This document shows positions 51,147 through 64,000 of a DNA stretch of 64,000 nucleotides, piece after piece; position 1 is the stretch's first letter, and each line of letters opens with the position of its first letter. Origin of the DNA: Paramecium octaurelia (lineage: Eukaryota > Ciliophora > Oligohymenophorea > Peniculida > Parameciidae); assembly GCA_905182995.1 (NCBI GenBank), contig CAJJDP010000006.1:563163-627162 (forward strand), read 5' to 3'. A program made the position numbers and the translations under genes. The notes beneath the pieces are model-generated. The model saw only the letters and a program-made list of their open reading frames with translations, was not told where the DNA came from and searched no databases.

Positions 51147-51660
51147 ATGGATCCAGAGGAAAAGTAAATGCTTCAATTTAAGCTAGCAATATGGTGGAAA
51201 TAATATTACCATGAGAGGGACAGAAATTTTTGAAGGCCTTACGACTGGAAGACCATCAAAAAATATTATATAAGCCCATTTCAAAGTCTTAAGATTTTAT
51301 AGAAAAGTCTGTCGTCTAATTCCATTTTTATTGAGAATTCATGATATGGAAGTCACCTGCAATTCATAATAGGCAATGCTCAATGTTGCAAATGTCATTA
51401 GAAAAAGAGCATATTTACGAGATCCAGATGCAGTTGATAGATGGGTTTGAATTCCATTTTGATATTCATAGGTTTATAGAGGATATGAACTACTCTACCA
51501 AGCTGAATGGCATATGTTAAATAGAGATCATTTATTCTAATACTTTGCTAATCAAAATAGATCTGATGCTGGATATTCATACTTAGAAAATTAAAAACTT
51601 AAAGGAAAGAGTGAGTTCTTAAAAGATTTCTATATCGGAAATAAAACATATGAATATTGA
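51147..51660 (+). CDS. NDUFA6: Mitochondrial complex I LYR subunit (NDUFA6/B14 type)
   Basis: With introns 51164-51182 (19 nt, very short) and 51445-51471 (27 nt) the product is 155 aa from ATG 51147. If the first intron is not real, ATG 51209 gives an in-frame start. The core reads FKVLRFYRKVCRLIPFLL, IHDMEVTCNSQQAMLNVAN, VIRKRAYLRDPDAVDRWVYR and GYELLYQAEWHMLNRDHLF, closely following NDUFA6: an LYR-type R-x-Y-R helix, the central KNAHVxDP-like turn (RAYLRDP) and the third helix. It binds acyl carrier protein and supports assembly of the complex I matrix arm. Confidence 0.8.
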
Positions 51661-51772
51661 AATTATAAGTTTAAATAACATATTGAAAACAAGAATTAAT
51701 TATTAGTGTCGAATTGATTTTGATATAAAGATAAATATAAAACTAAAAATGAAAAAGATATTATTGATTTAA

Positions 51773-52552
51773 TCATCTTTCCTTTTAAATCTATGAAGTA
51801 AAACGTAAGTTCGATTCAATTTTTTAAAGAAAGTTCTTTAAAGGTCCAAGACTACATTTGGCATTATCTGCAATCACTTGGGCTAAGATGCCTCCTCTTT
51901 CTGCAAATATAATATCACCACAATATTTAATAATGGCTCCAGCTATTACATTTTCATGTTCACCTTAAATAAGACCTCTTTGATTTATTTCATTAAACAT
52001 TTAAAGACAAAAAGTAATAAATCTATCGTTCAATCCAATTTAACTTGAAATTTATTTTATGAATGAATAAACAATAGCCTATAAATTATATGGATTATGA
52101 ATCTATAAAAGAATTTTTTTGATTTATTTCTCAGAAACAGATGTCTTAGATAAAATTTCTTTTAAAGTTATTGGGGCGTTAATCTATTTCAAAGAAGCTA
52201 TTATGATTGCAACTGCAATAGCTTTATACTTTTTCTACTTCAATCCCTCAAGTAATTCTGGTTTTAATAAAGATAGTCCTATATTTAAAAGATCTTCACT
52301 TAATCCCAATAAAGCAATTTAATTGGTTATTTCTTCTACAATAGCAGATAACCTTTTTCTAGTAAAATATGATTCATTAAAATCTTCTATTGAAGTTTCA
52401 GACGTATTATCAAAGGATAATGCAATAAAAGAGGATTCTTTAGTTTTTGGGGGAGGGAGGAAATCAGGTGAATCAGTTCCTGCTCCAATACGTCTGAACT
52501 TAGGTACAGGAGGCCTAGGAGGCCTATGTTCTGTTCTTTTAGGAATGTCCAT
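51773..52552 (-). CDS. TFIIB-family cyclin-fold protein
   Basis: Intronless, 259 aa. After a Pro/Arg-rich head (residues 1-60) comes a helical region with the TFIIB core pattern: AIAVAIIIASLKQINAPITL followed by KEILSKTSVSEKQIKKIL, equivalent to the first cyclin repeat's AACxYxACRxxxxPRTxKEI and the xxxSKKEI helix. A second, weaker repeat follows (GLNDRFITFCLQMFNEI, ENVIAGAIIKYCGDIIFAE). The zinc ribbon of true TFIIB is missing. It may be a BRF/TFIIB variant or a related initiation factor. Ciliates carry several divergent general factors. Confidence 0.6.
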
Positions 52553-52646
52553 GGTTTACTGAATATAATAAATTTAATATAAGCATTTAAAAACAATTAG
52601 AAAACAACTCTTAAAATGATTTTAAATTCTTTTACATAATATTTTA

Positions 52647-53618
52647 TCATAATATCAATTATTAACAAACTTATTCTAACTTCTATATTGTAGTATGAAT
52701 GGTAATTTAGATAGTTATTTTATTTCCCTCAACAATCATGATGTCGGAATCAAATAAATTAGTGATATGGAGATCAGAATTTGAATAAAATACGATAGAG
52801 TTATTGCTTCTTAAATTGATATGGCTGCAGTGACAAGAGAATTATTCCTAGTTTTTATCAATAAAGTCATAGATTAACTTTGCTTTATTGAGTTATTCTT
52901 ATTCAACCTACTATAGTCCTATTTCTAGCAAATATTCTGTTAGTAATCCTGTTATATAGACATTATAGCATGGGATAGTATTATAAATACTATTATTTTT
53001 TTTCATTAGTTGATAGTCAGCCATAGAAGGAATGGTCCTATCACTTTATCCAATCAATTCATCCTTAATGATAACAATACATAATCCAGGAATGCCTAAA
53101 TTATATTATAACGAGGCAAAAATGCATCCAAATTTTTCAACATTTATAATTTTAGATCCAAAACTTGATGTCATATCACAAACAACTATCTTATCATCAC
53201 AATGGGAAAGCTGATTAATTTATATTCCGTCAGCCATTTCATTATCAACATAAAATATATAAGTGATATCTTCACGAGGAACTTCTCCTAGTGCAATAAT
53301 TTTAGGATCACAAAATTTTTTTGCCTCTTCGTAAGCCTATTAACTATACTTCCCAGTGACTATATATCCAGCCGTTTCATTCTTATTTAATAAGTTCATT
53401 GGTACAGCTGAATACTACAAAGTGGCTCCACCTTGCATCAGCATTACTTAGTAATTCTTAGGAATATTAAATAGCATTCTCAAATCATTTAGCAATTTGT
53501 TATGGATTGATAGGTATTCTGCTGATCTATGACTCAATTCTAAGACACTTAAAGAAGTTTAATTCCAATTCTTTAATTCTGATTTAGCTTTCTAAATAAG
53601 TTTATCAGGCAATATCAT
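52647..53618 (-). CDS. Phosphoserine aminotransferase (PSAT/SerC) homologue lacking the PLP lysine
   Basis: Intronless, 323 aa. The N-terminal half follows PSAT closely: LPDKLIQKAKSELKNWNQTS, LSVLELSHRSAEYL, and YQVMLMQGGATLQYSAVPMN. The cofactor motif that normally reads AGAQKN(I/L)GPAG is ASLQYNLGIPG here: the Schiff-base lysine is Tyr172 (codon 53103-53105, TAT). The conserved N-terminal NFxxGPA segment is also missing, because the protein starts at MILPDKL. The C-terminal domain is short. Transamination of phosphohydroxypyruvate, a step in serine synthesis, should be impossible, yet the frame is intact over 323 codons. It may be a pseudoenzyme with a new role or a recently decaying copy. 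Confidence 0.85.
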
Positions 53619-53796
53619 TATTTAAGAAAATAATCGAAATATAATTATAAATCAAAGGAACAAATACGAGTTCATTTAATATGCAATTTAAATAAGAACA
53701 AAATGAAGAAAATTCAATGAATACTATTGATGATTAGCATCGTTTAATAATATTAATTAAATTAAATTTATGATATTTAATGAATATATATATGAA

Positions 53797-56700
53797 TCAT
53801 TTGAACAATTAACACTTCTAAGAGTCTCTTCTTCTATAAAACAATAAGTAAGCAGCTTCAGATACAACATTGGTACTTATAGTTCTAGTATTAGCATCAT
53901 TATAATCAATCCATTTGTTAAGCACACTATTGTAAGCATAGGCTGTATAATGTCCTCCTGCTGAGCTACCATAGTGATTATCCACCGCATAAAGATCATA
54001 CGTATAATCTTAATTATCTCCTGCTTGTTTGGATAACACTAAATTATTTAAATTTAGTTCAATTGGAAATTTCACCAATTAAGTAATTTTCTATGTTTAA
54101 TTATTAATGAAAACATTGCCTACCATGGTTACTTTATTAGTTCTAAATCTCTTGAGATGAATTATTAAGATCTATAAAGAATACATACAATTAAATTACT
54201 TAAGGAGCTTTATAGATTTCCATCTTTTTTGATGCTTGAACATGTTACTTGCATTTGTTGCAATACCATTCATCTCCTTTACCTAGAATTTCTTCTTTTG
54301 TAAAAGCCGTAAAACAATCATCCAGATCACATTCTTTCTTTCCTTATTAAGTTTTTATTGGATTTGGTGGTATTTCCTAACATCTTTGGAGTTTTAAATT
54401 TTGAGTATTTTTTACTAGATAATCTGAAATAATGACTTCAATAGAAAGATTAGACCCTGGGATATCAATTATTATATTATCCTAGAATAATATCAAATAA
54501 TATTACACTAAATTAGATTTCCTTTTTTGGTTAACCAGGTGTTTGATCTTTGAATCTTAGTGTGAATGGTTATAATTAATTTTAAACTAATATTGCAAAT
54601 TCTTGTATGCATTCCTCTAAATTTTTAGGTTTGGGCAATGTTAAAAATTCATCTTTTAATGAAAATTCTTTAGTTGTTAATTCATTTACTACAAAAGTTA
54701 AATGAATTCTGAATTTGGAGTAGATCAATCCATAGAGTTATTACGATGTCCATTTTTTATTCATCACTACCTACCTAGGGAATGATAAACCTTTATCAGG
54801 AGTTCCCTTTATGATGTAATAAAAATCAATATTTATTTAATTCTTATTCAGATTTTACATGTTCGATTCAACCTCTTAAACAAACAATATTCCATAATGT
54901 TCTGCTATCCATTTTGCTCCTTAATGATAGGTCACTCTTTCACAAATTCTATGATCCTTAATTAGTAGCATATTCATTCTTTCATGATTGACATTTGTCA
55001 GTTTTTCCAATTATTTTAATATATCAAATCCTGTCATATCTCCTCCCAATTACAAACTAATTTTATTTGGCATAATTTCATTGTCGGCATATAAAAAGTA
55101 CAAAGAAATAGAATAGATAGAAAAATTAGGAACAGGTAATGATAAACTCATGAAGGGGTCAAATGTCTTTGATATCCTGTTACAAAGTGGACAAACCAAA
55201 GTAGATTTATATTGTCCAACCATGAGTTCCTGAATTTTGCTTTGATTTCTCAAAGTGTAGTTGATCCAAAATTTTTCAGAAGCCTATTAATCACTCTCAT
55301 TTGTAATTTCAATGTCTGAAACAATTGGTTTATTAAGAACTCTATTGAGATCTTCATGTAACCCATCTAAGAGGTATGACAAGAATTCATGAGAGTCTTA
55401 TTGACCATACCCGTAAAATTGAGGTGCACATTTTCCTATCACTTTTTTTAATTCAATTGCTGAAACACTTTAATAATTTGCAAACCATATAGATTTCATT
55501 AATTCAGCATATGACACTGCCAAAAATCCCTTGGTTCCCAATACATTGTTGGGATTCAAATGTTTAGTAAAGTGATTATACACCATGTACTCTGTAAATT
55601 CATAGGTGTTACCAAGACATTGAAGAGCAGCATTCATAAAACAAGTATTTCCCAAATTCTATAAACCTGTCATTCCTCTTTTGCATTCAGTCACTATTTT
55701 AGGAATATTACTGATTCCGAATTTTTTCTAGAGTTCTGAAACATTTTATTCTTTTTATTGATCTACATTTACTTCAGCAGTTAGTTACATGCCTTTTCCT
55801 TGTTTAATTTCGCATATGAGAATATCTTAGGTCGTTAAATTTAGATCATCAATTTTTGTTTTTAAGTTTAATTCTATTGCTTTGATACTTTTGAGGAAAG
55901 CCCCTTTCTAAATCAGAGCTATCCAATCCATTTAACTTTACAGATCCTTAAACTTCCACCATTTGATTTCATGGTTGGTGCCTTTGATAACATTAATTTT
56001 TCTGGTTAACTCTTTTACTTATTCAAACCCATTTACTGATAAGGATAATTCTATTAATTAATTTTCCAGAATAACTATTTCTACAACCCTTGGAATTAAC
56101 TTAAATATTAATCGGAAAGATTACATCTACTATTGCTCTATCTTAATCCTCTTATTTCACAATAAGCCTTTTAACCATGATTGCCCCATAGATCTTTTCA
56201 AAAAATCTAAACACTTTTGCGCTCACATGAGAAAAATTAACTCCTTCTCTCAAATCATTTCTCAAAATATAGTTCAAATATTGTTTTGATTCAGTGGGAT
56301 CAGGTAACAAATTCCATTTTACTTATAGTAATCTTGAACCATCAATTGGACCTGGCATTACTTCAGTCTCTTCATTTATAGAATCTTCATTTAGATTGAG
56401 TATCTATCGCAATTTTGCAACATTTAAACCCTAAATAGGATCCTCCAGCACCAATGGATCTTCATTTCTAACATATTGTCTCCACTTCTAAAACCAAGTT
56501 GTTGGTATCAGATAGCTGTATAAACCATCTTATGAAAAATAATCTAATTCCTTTTCTTCCTTTTCCAACAGCTAAAATTATTCCCATTGAACCTCTTTTT
56601 GTAAATCCTCTCTCTGTTAATCGAACATTCTATCAAATCCTTAAAGTAGGCATTGAATACATTTATTATCAATGCTCCTTAATTTTTCCAATTCCTATTT

Positions 56701-56964
56701 TGCAGCACTCAATTATCCAAGATCAATGTAAATCCTTGCCAAATTAAGAATTAAATCACAATATCTACTTGAATTCTCAAATTTTGCCAGTCTTAAAATT
56801 GCTATTTATAAATCTTGTCTCTTTGTGCTTTGACTTAAAATACTATTAAGCATTTCGAGAGTTCCAAGCTTCGGATTTGGTAATTCACTCTCCAACAAAT
56901 CAGTCAATTCCTCTATTGCCTCCTGAAATTTTTGGCTATCCACTAATCCTTATATTTTTTCCAT
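53797..56964 (-). CDS. Ubiquitin carboxyl-terminal hydrolase, USP15-like with DUSP domain
   Basis: Introns 56100-56124, 54482-54506 and 54172-54199 give 1029 aa. The N-terminus is helical; a DUSP domain carries [15 protein letters not shown]. The catalytic Cys box reads [20 protein letters not shown] (near 55.65 kb); then comes [20 protein letters not shown], the zinc ribbon pairs CPLC and CNKC, IIHLKRF, and the His box [19 protein letters not shown], ending [10 protein letters not shown]. Catalytic Cys and His are present, so the enzyme should be active in removing ubiquitin from proteins. The domain order DUSP-USP matches the USP4/11/15 group. Only 18 bp separates its ATG from that of the divergent kinase. 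Confidence 0.92.
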
Positions 56965-56982
56965 TAATTGTGAATAATTTAT
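56965..56982. promoter_or_regulatory. 18-bp interval between divergent start codons
   Basis: The USP gene starts at 56964 (minus) and the CK1 gene at 56983 (plus). Their promoters and 5' UTRs cannot both fit in 18 bp. So each transcript must begin inside the other gene's coding region, the 5' leaders must overlap, or one start is wrong. The interval itself is AT-rich and has no recognisable motif. Confidence 0.5.
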
Positions 56983-58445
<1,463 letters not shown>

Positions 58446-58657
58446 GTTTAAATAAGAATTGTATATATAATTAAAGCTTATGATAACTTTTATTGGCATA
58501 TGTAGTTTTTATTAACAAAAAATATATATTTTAGTAATATCATATTTACTTTGATTTGAATCATTTGTAAAACAATAATTTAATAACCCTACTGCTTTTA
58601 ATTAAACTCAAAAATTGATCAAACACAATTAAAATATTAATTATAATTATTTGTATT

Positions 58658-59146
58658 ATGTAAAGACTTTCATCGATGTTTTTTGGATTTGGATTAGGAA
58701 TTATAGGAATGAGCTTATTACTGGATCCTTGGGGACAAGTATTAAATTCTATCTACTGATAGGAAAAATTTGAAAGAATTGCAAGAGAAACAGCTAGATT
58801 AGAAAATTCAATCCTTGGTAACGTTGACTTGTATCTTTAAATGAGGAATGTGCTTGGATATGTTTTCATTGCATGTTCCTTTATAACAATGAATCGGTAT
58901 TTGTTATTAACAATTAGAATTGCAATTCTATATATTCTTCAAATTCCTGTCTTATTTTTCTATGCTGCAATTAATTATAACCATATATTATATAAATCTG
59001 AAAGATTTGGTGGCGATTAAGTCATCCTAGGGGCTATTTTATTCCTTGCAATAAGTGGGGCAATATGCGATGGTTTGATAAGCCCTAAGGTCTTGGCTAC
59101 CTCAACTGAGAAAGAAAAAACTTAAGAAAAAGCCAAAAAAGATTGA
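58658..59146 (+). CDS. Small multi-pass membrane protein (154 aa), unknown
   Basis: One 24-nt intron (58739-58762) gives 154 aa. Four hydrophobic segments are visible: MFFGFGLGIIGMSLLL, LGYVFIACSFITM, LLLTIRIAILYILQIPVLF, and VILGAILFLAISGAICDGL. The loop before the second contains a polar helix (ERIARETARLENSILGNVD) and the C-terminus is Lys/Glu rich. No family is recognised; it may be an organelle membrane protein. Confidence 0.65.
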
Positions 59147-59198
59147 ATAAAAGTATGCAATCAAAAAATTTAATATTTATTATGTCTATATTGATACA

Positions 59199-62100
59199 TC
59201 ATCTCTTATATTTCTTGCGTTCTCTCAACTTTATTATTAACCCAAGATTATTATGCTTTAAATAATTGTCAAAGTTCTTATATTACTCAAATCCTTCAAA
59301 TATTTCAATGTATTGTCCTCTAATTTTACCCGGCTCTTCCTCTTGTTCAACCTATTCAGATATTAAAATTTTGTTAGGTGATGTAATCATTGTTCCCTGA
59401 ATAATAACGTCAATCAAATTTTTATATTTTGGCATTAACGCTCTTGACCCCCTTTTATTTGAATCCTGATAAGCTTACTCAGATCCACTTGATAATTATT
59501 GGGGAAGCAACTAATTAGATTTATCAGAACCTGTCATTAGGAAATTAAAGTTTTGAGTTTTTTCCTCCTATTTTATAAAAGTTTTGCTTTCCTAATGAGA
59601 GTAGGTAGACTATTTTTTTTTGAAGTACTTAACTATTTCTTTAATTTTAGATTACTAAAATATTATGACAATTATTACTAGTTCATCATCCTATAGGGCA
59701 TCATTACAGCCTTAAAATGAAAGTGGCCTTTTTGAGTCAATTTACTATGATATTGTCAGATTATATCCAATCTTTAAGGATTCATTACTCTCAATGTCTG
59801 ATTCATTTTCATTTTTATTTTCTATTTTAATATAATGGTATACCATTGGATTGCTATAGATCTTCTATTAATTTGTTCTTGCATATAAATAGTAATATGC
59901 TATTCTTTACATCATGTGATTCCATAAGTGTATCAATCCTCCTATTGAAGGTTCTTTTAAAGCTCTTTCGATCTGATGGCACATTTCTGCGGTAATTTAA
60001 TAAGACTTTTGCCCTGTTTGGGTATCCACAAACCATAGGGCACTCTTTAATAACATGAGTAGTCTTATTGCATGCTCTACAGGTGACATCAACGATATCT
60101 TATTTATTAAGGAATGTGACTTGATCTTTCATTTGACAAAACGTAGACTGAAAACATAAGATCAATATTTACATAATCTTTTGAATTTTATGATAAGAGC
60201 TCAATAAATTGACTTCTATGTATTTTAAGTACATAAGTGAATTACGTTGATTTGCAGGACACTTAATAATTTTATTTTTAAAAAAACTCTAAAACTCCAA
60301 ATGGCAAAGATTCTCCTGAAATTGATTCTAAGACCTTTTGTGATTCCTATTTGTTTTTTAAATTTATATAAAATTACAATTCTCCTTTCTATAAAATGTA
60401 AAGAAAATCACTTTCCTCATTTTACTAATAATATAATATAAGTAAATACTTTGTAAATGATTTATTCAGGGGCATATTTTTCTTCTATTAGATTTTTTGA
60501 TAATTAGATTAAAAATTATTCACTAAAGTTTTGAGTCAAAAAACTAATTCTTTTAACTACTTTCATATTGATGTCTATTTTCATTTCTTCCAATAATTAT
60601 GTAGGGATTTGCTCAGCAAATTTAAAAGCTTCTCTATCATTTTCTTCCTCTGCATCACACCAAACATACTCAAAATATTTTCTAATCTTTTCTGCCAAAT
60701 GCTTATCTAATCCTTTTAATCTCATATACTTTTTTAAAGCATTCATATTCTATCTAAATTCATAACTCTTTCTACTCCATTCAGCATAGATACTGTTGAT
60801 ATTACCAATGGAATATCCAAATATACCTACAGCAGCAACAGTCATACAAATTGTAAATATCCTCTCCCTTAAATTTAATGGAGTTATATCTCCATATCCT
60901 ATCGTAGTCATCGTAACTATACTGAAATAAAAAGATGTTAAATATTGAGTATGCCAAGGTTCATCAATTAGATTATTTTTTATAACCCATGAAATTTAAT
61001 CATTTCCTGTTGAACCTACCAAAAACCAAAGACAAGCACAAAAATGAGCAACAGCTAGAATTGTATACCCTAATTTAACGAGATCAAATATGGCAATTTG
61101 ATTTGTCGTTAGTTCTAATCTATCAAACAAATGACCACTAAACTTTTTTATCTGAAATACCTTCAGAATCAACACCAAATCCAAATAATCCACTTAAAAC
61201 CTTAAACTTAAGAAGAATGGAATTATGACGAAAACATCAAAAAAGAATGCTACAAAATAATCTAATTATATTTTACATGTTCGTAGATAATTTTTGGCTA
61301 TCTAATATCTGTTTTCTATCACTGTTCCCTTATAATAATAACAAGTATTAAACTTGAATAGTATTTCCAAAATAAATGAGTAAGAGGGTAAGACATCAAA
61401 TAGTATCTGTCTAAATTGCTAAAAACTATCATCGAATGAATTGCTTGTGTCGAACTTAAACGAAACTCTTGCACTCACATACAAGACATTCATATTGAGA
61501 ATTGTTAATATGTAAATATTCCAAGCAATTGAAGTAAAAGATTCGGGTCTCAATATTAATTTATTTTTGCTCAAGAAATTGTAAACCTTCATTTTTCTTA
61601 AAGGCACAAAAACTTGCTGGTTCAATTAATATTTCATTTTTTCATAAGGACTAGGTTTCTTAATTAAATTTAATCAATACTTCGTATTTGAGATAATCAT
61701 TAAACAAGTAATATCGGAAGTAAGCTGCCTTATCTCCTACAATTTCAAAAACATTTCTATTGACCAATCTAAAACTAGTGGCAAAGTTTGATTTTGTGAT
61801 AAAACTAATAAACCTTAGGATTATCATTAAAATTTCTAAAGGATATTTCTTCCAAGCATTATTGCTAAATCCTTCAATGTCTTCTTCAAATTGGGAATCC
61901 ATGAGAAAAGGACTTTCATCAAAGTTTTTTTTATTCTTAGGTGGTTTTCCTGCGTAATAAGGACCATAATGGGATAATTAAACTTGAGAATGTTTTCCAA
62001 AGTTCCCTATAGATTGCCTAGAGTATTCAATTATCAATACGACTTGTCTGTAAGTAAATCTGAGGCTCTGATTGGTTTCTAGGATTCCTAGTTGTTTTTT

Positions 62101-62270
62101 AAATTTTGTTTAATCTTGGTAACCATTTGATAATTTGATTTCTAACCACTGCCAAGCAATAATCTACCTGATTAACCATGCAAAGTATGATTGCCTAAGA
62201 TATTGGTTGAGTTATAATTAATACAATTTTCTTAATCAGTTCCCAAATTTTCTAATTGATTTGGTTTCAT
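59199..62270 (-). CDS. Cyclic-nucleotide-binding-domain K+ channel with C-terminal CCHC zinc knuckle
   Basis: Introns 62142-62167, 61659-61680, 60425-60449, 60148-60172 and 59822-59843 give 983 aa. The six-helix channel core is visible (IAWNIYILTILNMNVLYVSA, DYFVAFFFDVFVIIPFFLSL, KLGYTILAVAHFCACLWFLV), with pore FYFSIVTMTTIGYGDITP; the GYGD filter (60888-60899) shows K+ selectivity. S6 is followed by a C-linker (LRLKGLDKHLAEKIRKYFEY has the expected HCN/EAG-type layout) and a cyclic-nucleotide-binding-like region (IYKQNEESDFLYILQKGEL). Then a CX2CX4HX4C zinc knuckle occurs (CRACNKTTHVIKEC, 60040-60081), and a long polar tail to TGA. Ciliary K+ conductance control by cAMP/cGMP is plausible; ligand binding is not shown. 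Confidence 0.88.
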
Positions 62271-63728
62271 ATTTTTGAAATAAAATGTATATATAAATAA
62301 TATCAGTAGTAGTTGGTTAAATGGATTTTAAAGATATTTTGAAATAGTTGAGTGTTAAATTTTTAATTTATAAAATAGAGAGAATATTTAGAAAGTAAAG
62401 GAAGGCCCCAAAAACATTAGTAAATTTGTTTTAGTATATCAAGTAAATTAATCAAAATATTTTTATGATTACCAATAGAAGTGTTGTAAAATTCTTCAAT
62501 TTTATAAATAGTAAGAAGATTTTCAACATGATGTAATAAGTATCATAAATTTAATAGTATTGATAATTTCATTACGCTTCAATGTAGTTTCCATCCAGCT
62601 TGTAAATAAATTTCGACCACTTTTAACTCCAATACGTAAAACAAAAACATTTTTCAAAAAATTCTATCAAATTTTATATTCCCTATAATTAAATAACATC
62701 TAATCTATATTCATAAATAAATAAAAATAAAAACAAAGGATTATCATACTCTTTTAATTCTATTGATTTTCGAAGATGCATGGTTAATTATATATTTAGC
62801 ATTTGCACAAAGATTTTGACAGAATAAAATAAAATATTTTACAAGTGAAATTATATATTTTTGGATATTGATTATTACATATTGTATTCTAGTAAGATGA
62901 TAGTTTAGTTCATAATAGTTTCATTTTTAGTGATAGGAATATAAATTTGAAAATACATACCATTTTCCCTTTCCATTTGATTCATATTTAATTAATAGTT
63001 TTTAATTTTTACATGCAATAATTGAATAGTTAAGATTATTTATTAAGGAGTTATCTTGATTTTCATATAATATTTCTATTATACATTTATTATTATGTAA
63101 GTTATTAAAATAAGTAATAAAAAATAAAATGATTAAATAATTTTACTTAATTGTCAAAAATAAAGTTTTCGCAATTTTAATTTGAAAGCATCTAAAAATA
63201 TTAACAGGAACTAAATAAAAAAATAGGACTGTACAATGTTGGATAAGTGATTAAAGCTATTTTAATATGTAATTTTAAATGATAGATTTTAAAGAATTCA
63301 TTACTATTTATACCTAGAAAGCTGTTTTAATTGAAGATCTGCTGTTTACTATATTTCTAAGTGTTCAATTAAAAGTTTTGAATGTTATTCATAAATCTTA
63401 ATGAACTGGATTTTAGTTAATATCTTTGTATTTTTGCTTAAGTTTTCATGATTAGATTTGAGATTTAATCAAAAATGTCTCTTTATTTTTAAATTATTTA
63501 GAATATTGTATCTATTGCACAATGCACAGGGTCTCCTTTAAATAAGTAGGATGATCTTAATAATATTTTATTTATTTATGTATATTTATGGTATGTTGTT
63601 ATTTAAAAATATTAATTTTTAAAGTCCAGAATGTAAGTGATTACTATTGTTATGTTTAATGACTCATTTGAAATTATTCGAAAACTTTCATTAATAAATT
63701 TAAGGTATTAGAATTAATTCAGAAGATT
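62271..63728. other. AT-rich intergenic with one doubtful small frame
   Basis: About 1.46 kb. A plus-strand frame at 62321-62563 (80 aa, starting MDFKDILKQLSVK) is open, and other frames further on look faintly protein-like (KFVLVYQVNQSKYFYDYQQK). No consistent intron set joins them. A decayed gene or chance frame is equally possible. The rest shows no structure beyond AT-rich runs. Confidence 0.35.
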
Positions 63729-64000
63729 ATGAAAAAAGTTTACACAGTTCCAACACCAAGAGAGTAGAAACCAATAGTATCACAAAAGAGTTAATAGGAT
63801 ATTATGATGTAACATTCAAGTATTCATGTGTAGATAGAAAGGATAATTTGGTTATGTTCCGGATCAGGCTACAAAAAAAGAATAGGCTTCAAAGCCTTCT
63901 AGACCATATTTAATATTTAAACCATAGTTAGTGGAAGAGATAGATGAGAACAACATGAAAAAGTTGAAGTTATCTTTCCATAACTCTATAACTGACCTAT
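63729..64000 (+). CDS. 5' part of an unknown gene, cut by the window end
   Basis: From ATG 63729 with intron 63809-63833 (25 nt) the frame runs open to the window edge. The start is MKKVYTVPTPREQKPIV; after the splice comes KGQFGYVPDQATKKEQASKP and SRPYLIFKPQLVEEIDENN. The composition is basic and Pro/Gln-containing, without signal peptide or domain. The intron is supported because the exon after it is in another frame and has strong coding character. Confidence 0.6.

Overview
The window is ciliate nuclear DNA, almost certainly Paramecium (aurelia type) and apparently macronuclear. Three things show this. TAA and TAG must be read as glutamine in nearly every gene, with TGA the only stop. Dozens of introns of about 19-34 nt, nearly all GT(A)...(T/A)AG, restore reading frames exactly. 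Lineage markers are present: a surface mini-antigen and two trichocyst matrix type proteins. The DNA is very AT-rich and gene-dense, with spacers from 15 bp upward. All models below were built by hand with TGA as sole stop. Each resolved model gives a spliced length divisible by 3.

Layout. 0.4-1.2 kb: cysteine-rich mini-antigen. 1.2-2.9 kb: AT-rich, no gene seen. 2.9-5.9 kb (minus): a tiny membrane protein, a metaxin/GST-like protein and a kelch-BTB protein. 6.0-10.5 kb: a histidine-less HPt-like protein, a carbonic anhydrase homologue without zinc ligands, a kelch-type propeller and a PP2A B56 subunit. 10.6-18.5 kb: coiled-coil and orphan genes, an AGC-type kinase and a Myb-domain protein. 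19.0-23.0 kb: SPO11, a TPR-like protein, ribosomal stalk protein P2 and an EME1-like nuclease partner. 23.4-27.5 kb: a UAP56-type helicase, an orphan and a CDPK. 27.5-32.6 kb: two trichocyst matrix type genes on either side of two likely mitochondrial membrane protein genes, then an unusual ferredoxin. 32.8-33.6 kb: an unresolved gene. 33.6-46.0 kb: a complete inner-arm type axonemal dynein heavy chain. 46.0-47.5 kb: NOP58. 48.0-51.7 kb: two small minus-strand genes, a WEE1-like kinase and a complex I LYR subunit. 51.8-58.4 kb: a TFIIB-like protein, a phosphoserine aminotransferase homologue lacking its PLP lysine, a USP deubiquitinase and a CK1 kinase. 58.7-62.3 kb: a small membrane protein and a cyclic-nucleotide-binding K+ channel with a CCHC zinc knuckle. 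63.7 kb to the end: the 5' part of another gene.

The genes do not form operons; this is ordinary eukaryotic housekeeping, cilium, exocytosis and signalling content. The points most worth a second look are three enzyme-family members that have lost their defining catalytic residues (HPt, carbonic anhydrase, PSAT), the channel-zinc knuckle architecture, the ferredoxin with a stretched cluster loop, stopless introns whose length is a multiple of 3, and gene spacing down to 15-18 bp. I saw no rRNA, tRNA, CRISPR array, transposon or telomere repeat.
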